From JBFWRK01 sp050248955 (lineage in GTDB: Bacteria; Actinomycetota; Acidimicrobiia; Acidimicrobiales; Ilumatobacteraceae), in contig JBFWRK010000004.1 in the NCBI GenBank assembly GCA_050248955.1, forward strand, positions 248,001 to 312,000: a DNA stretch of 64,000 bases, in the 5' to 3' direction. Below are positions 26,953 through 35,237 of this stretch, piece after piece. The notes below the pieces were generated by a model. The model made no database searches, had not been told where the DNA came from, and worked only from the letters and a program-made list of their open reading frames with translations. Numbering within the stretch: position 1 is the first letter of the stretch; the number at the start of each line of letters is the position of its first letter. Made by a program: the position numbers and the translations under genes.

Positions 26953-27384
26953 TCAGGCGCTGCCTGCCCACGGGCCGACGCCGCCGATGCGTTCGGCGGT
27001 GATGTGGATGACGTTGCCGGGAGGCGGGTCGTCGAACGGCGGGAACCTGACCCCAGGGCCGACGTAGATCTCGGCCAGCCGCTGCAACAGCTCGGGGGCG
27101 CCGCCCTCGACGAGCCGGGCGGTGCCGTGCACGATCACGTAGTTGGTCATGCCGACCGGGTTGGCGCCATCGGCCTCGACGGTGAGCGCCACCCGTGGAT
27201 CACGAGCGATGTTGGTGACCTTGCGGCCGCTCGACAGGTGGCCGATGACGATGTCGTCGCCGTCGAGACCGATCCACACCACGCTGACCTGTGGGCTGCC
27301 GTCGGGATTGATGGTGGTCAAGTGTCCGAGCCGCCCTGCCGTCAGGGCCTGGCGTACGTCATCGGTGAGCGCGGTTCGAGTCAT
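26953..27384 (-). CDS. PPOX-class F420-dependent oxidoreductase
   Basis: This 143-residue split-barrel protein has HLTTINPDGSPQVSVVWIGLDGD, HLSSGRKVTNIARDPRVALTVE and NVIHITAERIGG, typical of small F420-binding PPOX reductases. It is divergent from a TetR regulator, with a perfect palindrome between the two starts, so it is a likely target of that regulator. Confidence 0.92.
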   Translation of the reverse strand: MTRTALTDDVRQALTAGRLGHLTTINPDGSPQVSVVWIGLDGDDIVIGHLSSGRKVTNIARDPRVALTVEADGANPVGMTNYVIVHGTARLVEGGAPELLQRLAEIYVGPGVRFPPFDDPPPGNVIHITAERIGGVGPWAGSA

Positions 27385-27400
27385 GGCCGCATGGTGACAG

Positions 27401-27418
27401 AGACAGACAGGTCTGTCT
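27401..27418. promoter_or_regulatory. perfect 18-bp palindrome, likely TetR operator
   Basis: AGACAGAC-AG-GTCTGTCT is a perfect inverted repeat lying 17 bases from the F420 enzyme start and 50 bases from the TetR start. Position and symmetry fit a shared operator for the divergent pair. Confidence 0.7.
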
Positions 27419-27467
27419 AGTAGTACGATGAGGCTGTCTTCGCGATCCGAACACTGTGAGGAGGGTG

Positions 27468-28055
27468 ATGGCTGGCGCCGAAACCGAGTCCCCCCGCGAC
27501 CGTGTGCTGCGGGTCGCCGGCGAGCTGTTCTACGAGCATGGCTTCCATGCGGTCGGCATCGACCTCATCCTCGAGCGCGCCGAGGTGGCCAAGGCAACCC
27601 TCTACCGGCACTTTCCCACCAAGGACGACCTCATCGCCACCTACCTCGGCGACGCCAACCGGCGCTTCTGGTCCTGGTTCGACGCCGCGGTCGATCCGGT
27701 ACTGGACCCCGCCGACGCGCTCGCCGGGGCCTTCGACGCGGTCGCCACGCTCGCGACGAGCCCGGTCTGCCTCGGTTGCACCTTCCAGGTCACTGCGGCG
27801 GAGTTCCCCGACCCGGCTCACCCCGGCCACACCGTCGCCCTCGACCACAAGCGAGCGGTCCGCACCCGACTTCGCGAGCTCGCAGTGGCTGCGGAAGCGA
27901 TCCGACCCGACGAGCTGGCCGACGGACTGTTGCTGCTCATGGACGGCGCCTTCGCAGCCGCGCGCATGTACGGACCCGACAACCCCGGTCGGCAGGTGGC
28001 ACCCGCTGCCCGCGCGCTCATCGCCGCGCACACCATCGCTCCGCCTGCGGCCTGA
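27468..28055 (+). CDS. TetR-family transcriptional regulator
   Basis: This protein of about 195 residues has an N-terminal helix-turn-helix (RVLRVAGELFYEHGFHAVGID, VAKATLYRHFPTKDDLI, residues about 11-60) and a helical ligand domain with a C-x-x-C-like LATSPVCLGCTFQ segment. ATG at 27468 has AGGAGG only 3 bases upstream; GTG codons at 27456 and 27465 are alternatives. The palindrome at 27401 is its likely operator. A VOC protein follows 5 bases after its stop. Confidence 0.92.
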   Translation: MAGAETESPRDRVLRVAGELFYEHGFHAVGIDLILERAEVAKATLYRHFPTKDDLIATYLGDANRRFWSWFDAAVDPVLDPADALAGAFDAVATLATSPVCLGCTFQVTAAEFPDPAHPGHTVALDHKRAVRTRLRELAVAAEAIRPDELADGLLLLMDGAFAAARMYGPDNPGRQVAPAARALIAAHTIAPPAA

Positions 28056-28060
28056 CGACG

Positions 28061-28456
28061 GTGACAGCCGTGTTCTCCTCGCTCGACTTCGTCTACACCC
28101 CCACCCCCGATGTCGATGCCGCCGCCAGCCACTACGTCGGCGCGCTCGGCGCCGAGCTGTTGTGGAAGGTACGTGGCCTGGGCACCACCGTGGCCGCTGT
28201 CCGGCTCAGCGGCGTCGGTCCGCTCGTGCTCCTCGCCGGCCACCTCCACGGTGAGACCCCGGTGCTCGTCTACCGCGTCCACGATTACGCCCGGACGATC
28301 GAGGAGCTCCAGGCCGCAGGCATCGAACTCGACGAGCTCGAGATCCCGCACGGCCCGTGCGCCTCGTTTCGCGCCGAAGGCGGCCAACGTCTCGCCGTCT
28401 ACGAGCTCACCCGCCCCGAAGCGGTCGCGCACTTCGACGGCCGCTTCGATCCGTGA
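28061..28456 (+). CDS. VOC (glyoxalase/bleomycin-resistance) family protein
   Basis: This 131-residue single VOC domain starts with GTG 5 bases after the TetR stop. It shows the paired beta-alpha-beta pattern (LDFVYTPTPDVDAAASHYVG; VLVYRVHDYARTIEELQAAG; CASFRAEGGQRLAVYEL). The terminal glutamate in AVYEL is a possible metal ligand, while the usual first-motif His/Gln is not obvious. It is probably co-transcribed with the regulator. Confidence 0.85.
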   Translation: MTAVFSSLDFVYTPTPDVDAAASHYVGALGAELLWKVRGLGTTVAAVRLSGVGPLVLLAGHLHGETPVLVYRVHDYARTIEELQAAGIELDELEIPHGPCASFRAEGGQRLAVYELTRPEAVAHFDGRFDP

Positions 28457-28477
28457 GCTCGCCCTGAGGTCTTGCCG

Positions 28478-28982
28478 TCACCAGCCCATCGTCCCGGGGC
28501 CACCCTTGAAGGGCCCCGCCAGATCGTTGGTCACCCATCCGCCGTAGAACCCGCCCGGCTGAGGCATCACTCGCTCGTCGTCGAGGTGACAGCTGAACAG
28601 CGCAGGGTAGAACGCGAGATGATCGGCGAGCTCGTCGAACGGGACGAGCGGCGTTCGGTAGGACCAGGCGCCGCGCTCGACGCGAGCGGTGGCGGTCTGG
28701 ACGGTCCAGTAGACGGCCCGGCCCTTCCACTCGCACCACGAGTCCCCGGAAGCACGCTCCAAGAACTCCCGGACCACGTCGTCCGGGTGCACGTAGTAGG
28801 TCGGCGGATGTGACGTCTCGAGGACCCTGAGGGCTCGGCTGCTCTCCGCGATCACGATGCCGTCGAGCTCGACCCGTACGCGTCTCGTCGACGGCTCCAA
28901 CCGCGGAGGACGCGGGTAGTCCCACACCGACTCCTGGCCGGGGCCGACCGGGTCCGGCACGGGCACTCTTGCTTGTCTCATC
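28478..28982 (-). CDS. DUF427 domain protein
   Basis: This 167-residue DUF427 protein has RVRVELDGIVIAESSRALRV, PTYYVHPDDVV, SWCEWKGRAVYW and YPALFSCHLDDERV, all conserved in the family. The function of the family is unknown. The start at 28982 follows an AAGAAGAG site; an upstream extension of the frame is arginine-rich and not supported. Confidence 0.9.
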
Positions 28983-29190
28983 GAACTCTTCTTCGGATCG
29001 ACCTGCCCCATCGGATGCACCCAGCTTCGAGCCGGGAGCCCTCGTGTGGGATGGCACGACGACCTCGCCGGGGCTGACCGACGCCACCACTGTGTCGACC
29101 TCGCCGGCCCGTCCGGACGGCTGGGCGTGGTACAACAGCACTCGCGCTCGGCGCGACCGCGAGCTGCGCCGCGGGTGGAAGGGGACAGTG

Positions 29191-30024
29191 ATGAGCAGAG
29201 GCATGTCGCTCCACATCGGGTTGAACGCCGTCGACGTCGAGCACTACCAGTGGGATGGCGCGCTGGCGGCGTGTGAGTTCGACGCCCGCGACATGGAGGC
29301 ACTCGCCGCAAGCCTCGGCTATGCGCCACGCACCGTCTTGCTGACGAAGGACGCGACTGCCCGCAAGGTCATCGCCGGGATCAAGAAGGCGGCCAAGGCG
29401 CTCGTCGCCGGCGACACGTTCCTCGTCACGTACGCAGGTCACGGCGGGCAGGTGCCCGATACGAACGGCGACGAAGCGAAGAAGGACCCCAACGAGCGTG
29501 GCGAGTACGCCGACAAGTACGACGAGACCTGGGTGCTGTACGACCGTGAGCTGATCGACGACGAGCTCTACGCGCTGTGGGCGATGTTCGCGCCGAAGGT
29601 TCGCATCATCGTGCTCTCCGACAGCTGCCACAGTGGGACCATCACCCGCGACCGGCCACCAACGATCGACCCGCTGCCCAGCCGGCGGATGCCACCCGTG
29701 AGGGCGCAGGCGGTGTACGAAGCGAACAAGAAGCTCTACGACGGCATCCAGCGCAAGATCCCGAGCCGCGATGCGAAGTCGATCAAGGCGAGCGTGACGC
29801 TGATCTCGGGATGCCTGGACAACCAGACGAGCGGCGACGGTGACCGCAACGGCCGGTTCACCGGCGAGCTGCTGACGGTGTGGAACAACGGCAACTTCGG
29901 GGCCCCGCTGCCGCGACTGCACAAGGCCGTTCTCAACAACATGCCACCGTTCCAGACGCCGAACTACTACACGATCGGCGCCAACGACGCAGGGCTCGCG
30001 AAGAAGCCGGCCTTCCGGATCTGA
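29191..30024 (+). CDS. stand-alone caspase-like (metacaspase/orthocaspase) peptidase
   Basis: This protein of about 277 residues is a C14-type caspase fold with the catalytic dyad visible: H84 in VTYAGHGGQVPD and C146 in VLSDSCHSG. The acidic segments DETWVLYDRELIDDELY fit an arginine/lysine-cleaving metacaspase-type pocket. No partner, sensor or transmembrane domain is fused. The start at 29191 follows AAGGGG with 6-base spacing; the longer frame is not supported. Neighbours are DUF427 and a toxin-antitoxin pair. Confidence 0.9.
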   Translation: MSRGMSLHIGLNAVDVEHYQWDGALAACEFDARDMEALAASLGYAPRTVLLTKDATARKVIAGIKKAAKALVAGDTFLVTYAGHGGQVPDTNGDEAKKDPNERGEYADKYDETWVLYDRELIDDELYALWAMFAPKVRIIVLSDSCHSGTITRDRPPTIDPLPSRRMPPVRAQAVYEANKKLYDGIQRKIPSRDAKSIKASVTLISGCLDNQTSGDGDRNGRFTGELLTVWNNGNFGAPLPRLHKAVLNNMPPFQTPNYYTIGANDAGLAKKPAFRI

Positions 30025-30078
30025 CCTCCGCTGGGCGCCGGGCCGTCGGCACGCGTGAAGCACACCAGCTCGTGGTGC

Positions 30079-30113
30079 GTTGCAGTGTACGTCACATTGA
30101 CGTACACTGCAAC
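30079..30113. promoter_or_regulatory. perfect 16-bp inverted repeat overlapping TA promoter
   Basis: Two 16-base arms (30079-30094 and 30098-30113) are exact reverse complements around CAT. Inside lie a -35-like TTGCAG (30080-30085), a 17-base spacer and a -10-like TACACT (30103-30108). The predicted start site falls at 30115-30117, on or next to the ATG, so the mRNA may be leaderless and the repeat would be the TA operator. Confidence 0.75.
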
Positions 30114-30116
30114 CCC

Positions 30117-30389
30117 ATGGAGACGAAGACGGCCCGTTGGACATTGCGAGTCACTCCGGCCCAGGACACGGCTGTGCGCCGCATCCTCGACATCACCGGC
30201 GAATCCCTCAACGAATACGTCGTCCGTCACGCCATCGAGGCGGCACACAACGATCTCGCGGACCGCCATGTCTTCGTCGCTGACGACGCGGCGTGGGCCG
30301 AGTTGCAGGCACTGCTCGACCGGCCGCCGACCTACAAGCCCGAGCTGGCCAAGCTGCTCGGCGAGCCGTCCGCCTTGGAGACTCGCTGA
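30117..30389 (+). CDS. DUF1778 (TacA-like) antitoxin
   Basis: This 90-residue antitoxin has an N-terminal ribbon-helix-helix (RWTLRVTPAQDTAVRRIL through SLNEYVVRHAI) and a C-terminal toxin-binding tail (AELQALLDRPPTYKPELAKLL) typical of DUF1778. The gene starts 3 bases after the palindrome and is followed 2 bases later by a GNAT toxin. Such antitoxins repress their own operon with the toxin. Confidence 0.92.
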   Translation: METKTARWTLRVTPAQDTAVRRILDITGESLNEYVVRHAIEAAHNDLADRHVFVADDAAWAELQALLDRPPTYKPELAKLLGEPSALETR

Positions 30390-30391
30390 TC

Positions 30392-30886
30392 GTGCCCGAC
30401 TTCGTCGGGCCCACGCTCCTCGCGCCCGATCATGTGCTGGAGGGCTTCGATTGTGGTGATGCCGCCCTCGACTCGTGGCTCATCCACAAGGCTCGACACA
30501 ACCAACGCGGAGGAAGTAGCAGGACGTGGGTGGTCACATCCGATCAACGCGTCGCGGCGTTCTACTCATCGAGCACAGCGGTCATCGTGCAGTCCGATGC
30601 GACGAAGCGCGCCGCGCGGAACCAACCGGATCCTCTCCCGGCACTGTTGCTCGGACGCCTGGCCGTGGACACGAGGTTCCAGGGCTGCGGTCTCGGGGCG
30701 GCGCTGCTCAAGCACTTCCTCCTGAAGTCGATCGAGGTCGCCGAGCTGACAGGCGTGCGCGCGCTTCTGGTCCATGCGAAGGATGACGGCTCCGCCTCGT
30801 TCTACCGCCGCTACGGATTCGAGCCCTCGCCGGTCGACGACTTGACGCTGATGCTGCTCGTGCAGGACGTCGCTCGAGGAATGTGA
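30392..30886 (+). CDS. GNAT acetyltransferase toxin (TacT/AtaT-like)
   Basis: This protein of about 164 residues starts with GTG. It has GFDCGDAALDSWL near the N-terminus, the acetyl-CoA loop RFQGCGLGAALLKH and FYRRYGFEP with the conserved tyrosine. DUF1778-paired GNAT toxins acetylate the amino group on charged tRNAs and stop translation. It immediately follows the antitoxin gene. Confidence 0.92.
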   Translation: MPDFVGPTLLAPDHVLEGFDCGDAALDSWLIHKARHNQRGGSSRTWVVTSDQRVAAFYSSSTAVIVQSDATKRAARNQPDPLPALLLGRLAVDTRFQGCGLGAALLKHFLLKSIEVAELTGVRALLVHAKDDGSASFYRRYGFEPSPVDDLTLMLLVQDVARGM

Positions 30887-30943
30887 GCCATCCCCCACCG
30901 CGCGCCAGCGTGGTCTCACAACGAGCGGCTGTGCTTCAATCCG

Positions 30944-32593
30944 GTGGTGCGTGCTCGGCCGTCCTCTCGCCGAGGGCTCCTCCTCGTCATCGCCGGTGCA
31001 GTGGGACTTGCGCTCGCGGTCGCTGCCGGGGGCTCGCTCGGGGCGGACACGCCGCAGAAGGCGGTGGCGCCGCATTTCGTCGATGACACGGCCGTCGCCG
31101 GCATCGACCACCGGTACGACGGAGCGTTCGAGTTCTTCGTCGGCGGTGGTGTGGCGGCGTTCGACTGCGACGACGACGGCCGCCCCGACCTGTACTTCGC
31201 CGGCGGTAGCAAACCCGCTGCGCTGTACCGCAACGAGAGCCCGGCCGGCGGCGCATTTCGCTTCACCCGCGAGGCGTCCGCTGCAACCGACCTGACGGCG
31301 GTCACGGGCGCCTACCCCCTCGACGTCGACGGTGACGGACATCTCGACCTCGCCGTCCTGCGCGTCGGGGAGGACGTCATCCTGCGCGGGCGGGGCGACT
31401 GCGAGTTCGAGCGGGCCAACGAGGCGTTCGACATCGACGGTGGAAACTCGTGGACGGTCGCGTTCAGCGCGATGTGGGAGGGATCGAACGTGCTCCCCAC
31501 CATGGCGTTCGGCGACTACCTCGCTGCGGACCGTGCGTCGTGCGAGGACAACCGGTTGGTGCGGCCGGCGGAGCGAGGCGACGTGTATGCGCCACCGGTC
31601 CCGCTCGCACCCGGCTACTGCACGTTGTCGATCCTGTTCAGCGACTGGCACCGGTCGGGTCAACGCGACCTGCGCATGACCAACGACCGCCACTACTACC
31701 GCGACGGCACCGATCAGCTGTGGCGCATGGCGGCTGACGAGGCACCGAGTGCGTACACCGAGGCGGACGGGTGGCGGCAGCTGCGGATCTGGGGCATGGG
31801 CATCGCCAGCCAGGACGTCACCGGTGACGGTGTGCCAGAGGTCTTCCTCACGAGTCAAGGCGACAACAAGCTCCAAACGCTCGCCGCCGGCGCGACCGGA
31901 CCGACGTACGACGACATCGCGCTGCAACAGGGAGTCACGGCCCATCGGCCCTTCGCCGGCGGCGATGTGCTCCCGTCAACCGCTTGGCACGCGGAGTTCC
32001 AGGACGTGAACAACGACGGATTCATCGACCTGTTCGTCTCCAAAGGCAACGTCGAGGCACAGCTCGACTACGCCGGTCGGGATCCCAGCAACCTCCTGCT
32101 CGGCCAGGCGGACGGCACGTTCGTGGAGTCCGCGGAGGAGGCAGGGATCCTGAGCTACCACCGTGCGCGCGGCGCCGCGCTGGTCGACCTCAACCTCGAC
32201 GGGATGCTCGACCTCGTCGTCGTCAACCGGCGCGAGAACATCACGCTGTGGCGCAATGCCGGGCTGGGCGATGCCGACCGGCCGGTCGCGATGGGCAACT
32301 GGATCAGCCTCCGCGTCCGCCAACCGGCCCCGAACGTCGATGCGGTCGGCGCGTGGGTGGAGGCGCGGCTCGGCGACCGTACGGTGGTCCGTGAGGTCAC
32401 GGTCGGGGGTGGCCACGCGGGCGGGCAGCTCGGCTCGATCCACGTCGGCCTCGGCGCGGAAGATCATGCGGAGGTCCGCGTCCAATGGCCCGATGGTGAG
32501 ACGGGTCCGTGGATGACGGTGCAGGCCGGCGAGCGGGTGACGATCGACCGCGGTGCCGCCGAGCCGGCTCCGTCCGTTCCGGAGGAGGGCTGA
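30944..32593 (+). CDS. CRTAC/ASPIC-UnbV family secreted FG-GAP protein
   Basis: This 549-residue exported protein has a signal-like N-terminus (RRGLLLVIAGAVGLALAVAAGG) and several FG-GAP/VCBS calcium loops (FDCDDDGRPDLYFAGG; LDVDGDGHLDLAV; QDVNNDGFIDLFVSKGN; LDLNLDGMLDL-like). A C-terminal ASPIC/UnbV domain includes WISLRVRQP, VGAWVEA and VRVQWPDG. It is convergent, with a 14-base gap, with a UnbU/RnfD-like membrane protein; UnbV and UnbU are conserved partners in enediyne clusters. Confidence 0.88.
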   Translation: MVRARPSSRRGLLLVIAGAVGLALAVAAGGSLGADTPQKAVAPHFVDDTAVAGIDHRYDGAFEFFVGGGVAAFDCDDDGRPDLYFAGGSKPAALYRNESPAGGAFRFTREASAATDLTAVTGAYPLDVDGDGHLDLAVLRVGEDVILRGRGDCEFERANEAFDIDGGNSWTVAFSAMWEGSNVLPTMAFGDYLAADRASCEDNRLVRPAERGDVYAPPVPLAPGYCTLSILFSDWHRSGQRDLRMTNDRHYYRDGTDQLWRMAADEAPSAYTEADGWRQLRIWGMGIASQDVTGDGVPEVFLTSQGDNKLQTLAAGATGPTYDDIALQQGVTAHRPFAGGDVLPSTAWHAEFQDVNNDGFIDLFVSKGNVEAQLDYAGRDPSNLLLGQADGTFVESAEEAGILSYHRARGAALVDLNLDGMLDLVVVNRRENITLWRNAGLGDADRPVAMGNWISLRVRQPAPNVDAVGAWVEARLGDRTVVREVTVGGGHAGGQLGSIHVGLGAEDHAEVRVQWPDGETGPWMTVQAGERVTIDRGAAEPAPSVPEEG

Positions 32594-32607
32594 TCAGGCG
32601 ACTCCGC

Positions 32608-34200
32608 TCAGTTGCCCGCGTCGGGGGTCAGCACGGCGACGCTGAGCCAGCGCCCGCCTGTGGGCCGGCCGACGACGAAGGTCTTGGCGAACGGCGACGA
32701 CTCACGCGTTCGCAGCTGCCCGTCGGCGTCGTACGTCTCCGTGGTCACGGTGCCTCTGGACTCGAGGCCCAGGCTCAGGCCGGTCTGCTGGCCGAAGGGG
32801 ACGATCAGCGTGATGTTCACGTCGTCGATCTGGTACTGATCGACGACCGTCGTACCACCCGCCGTCGCCTCCTGTAGCAGGTCGCGCATCTCGTCGAGCC
32901 GGTCCCCGTGGTCGACCGCCTCCAGGATCGTCGCGTCGGCGCGAAGCAGGGCCTGGCTCTCGAGCTGGAGGTTCTCGGCGAGGGTCAGGACGATCTCTTG
33001 CGCTCCCGACCCGCTGATCTCGTGGTTCCAGTCCACGACGTCCTGTTCGACGGAGATCGTCGGGAACGTGGCCGGGTCGACATCGAGCGGCACACGGCCC
33101 AAGACGTCCGCGGCCGCCGGAACGAGGATCTGGCGAGCCGGGGCGCCGGCGGCGACGACCCCCGCCCCGAGGGCGATGACCGCCGCGAGCACCAGGCCGA
33201 CCCGAACGATCGTGCGGGGCGTCACGCCAGCGGCCTCACGACCCGTCACCAGTCGCGTCGCGAACCGGCGGAGATCGTCTGCAGTCGATCGTGGTTCAGG
33301 AACCAATCGGTCCAGGAGCGGACGACACGCGCAGACGACCACCAGGCCTCCGAGCAGGCCGACCTTGGTGCCGAACTCGTTCGTCTGCGGCGCCATCAGG
33401 AGCGTGCTGACAACAGCAACCAGGAAGCCGAAGACGACGCGGCCGACGCGGCCGGACGGCAACGTCTTCGGGTCCGTGATCATGAAGAACAGGAAGATCA
33501 GCACCTCCGGAGACGTGATGATCACTCGCCAGTAGTCGAAGCCGCACACCGGCGCGAACGCCCAGCGCGCGACCATGCATTGATCGGACGCACCGAGCAG
33601 CCCGAGTCCCGCCGCCAGGGCGATCCAGAACGTCGCCGCCGCCGCGAGGAGGCCGAGGCGGCCGGTGATCAGCACCCCGCCGATCAGGATGACGGCGTAG
33701 GCCGCGAGCATGCCCGTGTCGAGTGGAGCCCACCAGAAGTCGAGCGGTTCGACGCGCGTACTGCCGAGCACGATGAACGTGATGACGAGCCCGATGTTCG
33801 ATGGGTTGAACACGTGCGACCCGCGATACCGAATGGCGTACTTCGTCAACAGCGAGAGGGCTGCGACACCGGCGAACACGTACCAGGCGTGTGTGGTCCA
33901 GTGGTCGTTCTGAGGTGTGTCCGGTACGCGAAGGATCAACGCCACGCCGCTGCCGGTGAGCATCGCACTGGCCGGCCACACGAAGCACCGGGTCCTGCGG
34001 AACGTCACTGCCACTTCGAGGATCGCGCTGGTCAATATCGCAGAGAGGATCTGCGGCACGCTGACGTGGAAGCGCAGCGTGACCTGACCGAGGACGTGGA
34101 TCGTGATGATGACGGCAGCGACGTGCAACCGCGCATCCCGGATGCTCGGCAGCGTCAGAGGATACGTGCTCCTGCCGAGCGTCAACGTCCGGCTGTTCAT
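32608..34200 (-). CDS. UnbU/RnfD-like integral membrane protein
   Basis: This 530-residue protein has about nine transmembrane helices in residues 20-370, including FNPSNIGLVITFIVLG and FFMITDPKTLPSGRVGRVVFG, the latter matching the flavin-region consensus of RnfD/NqrB. A C-terminal extracytoplasmic domain of about 150 residues follows. No other Rnf/Nqr subunits are nearby. The ATG overlaps the tdh stop by 4 bases. Pairing with the convergent UnbV-like gene supports UnbU. Confidence 0.82.
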   Translation of the reverse strand: MNSRTLTLGRSTYPLTLPSIRDARLHVAAVIITIHVLGQVTLRFHVSVPQILSAILTSAILEVAVTFRRTRCFVWPASAMLTGSGVALILRVPDTPQNDHWTTHAWYVFAGVAALSLLTKYAIRYRGSHVFNPSNIGLVITFIVLGSTRVEPLDFWWAPLDTGMLAAYAVILIGGVLITGRLGLLAAAATFWIALAAGLGLLGASDQCMVARWAFAPVCGFDYWRVIITSPEVLIFLFFMITDPKTLPSGRVGRVVFGFLVAVVSTLLMAPQTNEFGTKVGLLGGLVVVCACRPLLDRLVPEPRSTADDLRRFATRLVTGREAAGVTPRTIVRVGLVLAAVIALGAGVVAAGAPARQILVPAAADVLGRVPLDVDPATFPTISVEQDVVDWNHEISGSGAQEIVLTLAENLQLESQALLRADATILEAVDHGDRLDEMRDLLQEATAGGTTVVDQYQIDDVNITLIVPFGQQTGLSLGLESRGTVTTETYDADGQLRTRESSPFAKTFVVGRPTGGRWLSVAVLTPDAGN

Positions 34201-35237
34201 GTCCTCCCCTGCGGCGCCCAGTCGAGGATCACCTTCCCGCATTCGCCGCTCTCGACGATGTCGAACGCCTCTTCGAATCGATCGGCCGGTAGCTGGTGGG
34301 TGACGATCGCGCTGATGTCGAGCCCGCTCTGCAGCATCGCCGCCATCTTGTACCAGGTCTCGAAGATCCGCCGACCGTAGATCCCCTGGATCTCGAGACC
34401 CTTGAAGATCACGTCGTTGATGTCGAGCGTCATCGGGCCGGCCGGGATGCCCAGCACGGCGATGTGACCTCCGTGGTTCATCGCGTCGAGCATCTGGTTG
34501 AACGCCGCCTCGGCGCCTGACATCTCCAGACCGACGTCGAACCCCTCGGTCATTCCCAGCTCGGTCATCACCGGCGCGAGCTGCTCGGACGACACGTCGA
34601 CCACACGCGTCGCCCCGAGCTTCATGGCCATGTCGAGTCGGAAGCGGTTGACGTCGGTGACCACGATGTTGCGCGCTCCGATGTGGCGCACGATGGCCGC
34701 AGCCATCACCCCGATCGGTCCGGCGCCGGTGATCAGCACGTCCTCCCCCACGACGTCGTAGCGCAACGACGTGTGCGTCGCGTTGCCGAGCGGGTCGAGC
34801 ACCGCAGCGACGTCGTCGTCGACGTGGGCGGGTACGGAGAACACGTTCTGGGCCGGGAGCACCACGTACTCGGCGAACGCCCCTTGCCGGCTGACACCGA
34901 CGCTGATGTGGTTGTGGCAGAACTCGCGTCGCCCGCCTTTGCAGTTGCGACAATGACCGCACGTGATGTGGCCCTCGCCTGCCACCCGCTGGCCGATCTG
35001 GAGGCCGCGGACGTCGGTCCCGACCTCGGCGATCTCGCCCATGAACTCGTGACCGACCACCATCGGCACGGGAATCGTCGCCTGCGCCCACGCATCCCAT
35101 CGGCGGATGTGCAGGTCGGTTCCGCAGATCGACGTCTTGCGCACCCGGATCAGCACGTCACCGTCGCCGGGTGTGGGCACGTCGACCTCGTCGAGCCACA
35201 GTCCTGGTTCTGGTCGAGCCTTCACCAGCGCCCTCAC
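34197..35237 (-). CDS. tdh: L-threonine 3-dehydrogenase
   Basis: This 346-residue zinc medium-chain dehydrogenase has the catalytic zinc motif SICGTDLHI and GHEFMGEIAEVG, structural-zinc cysteines in CGHCRNCKGGRREFC, and Rossmann GAGPIGVMAAAI. IQGIYGRRIFETWYKM is specific to threonine dehydrogenase, which makes 2-amino-3-ketobutyrate for Kbl. It overlaps kbl upstream by 4 bases and the membrane-protein gene downstream by 4 bases. Confidence 0.95.
   Translation of the reverse strand: MRALVKARPEPGLWLDEVDVPTPGDGDVLIRVRKTSICGTDLHIRRWDAWAQATIPVPMVVGHEFMGEIAEVGTDVRGLQIGQRVAGEGHITCGHCRNCKGGRREFCHNHISVGVSRQGAFAEYVVLPAQNVFSVPAHVDDDVAAVLDPLGNATHTSLRYDVVGEDVLITGAGPIGVMAAAIVRHIGARNIVVTDVNRFRLDMAMKLGATRVVDVSSEQLAPVMTELGMTEGFDVGLEMSGAEAAFNQMLDAMNHGGHIAVLGIPAGPMTLDINDVIFKGLEIQGIYGRRIFETWYKMAAMLQSGLDISAIVTHQLPADRFEEAFDIVESGECGKVILDWAPQGRT

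Noticed and set aside
32608..34200. Complete Rnf/Nqr electron-transport complex
   Set aside because: Only a single D-like subunit is present; no other subunits nearby.
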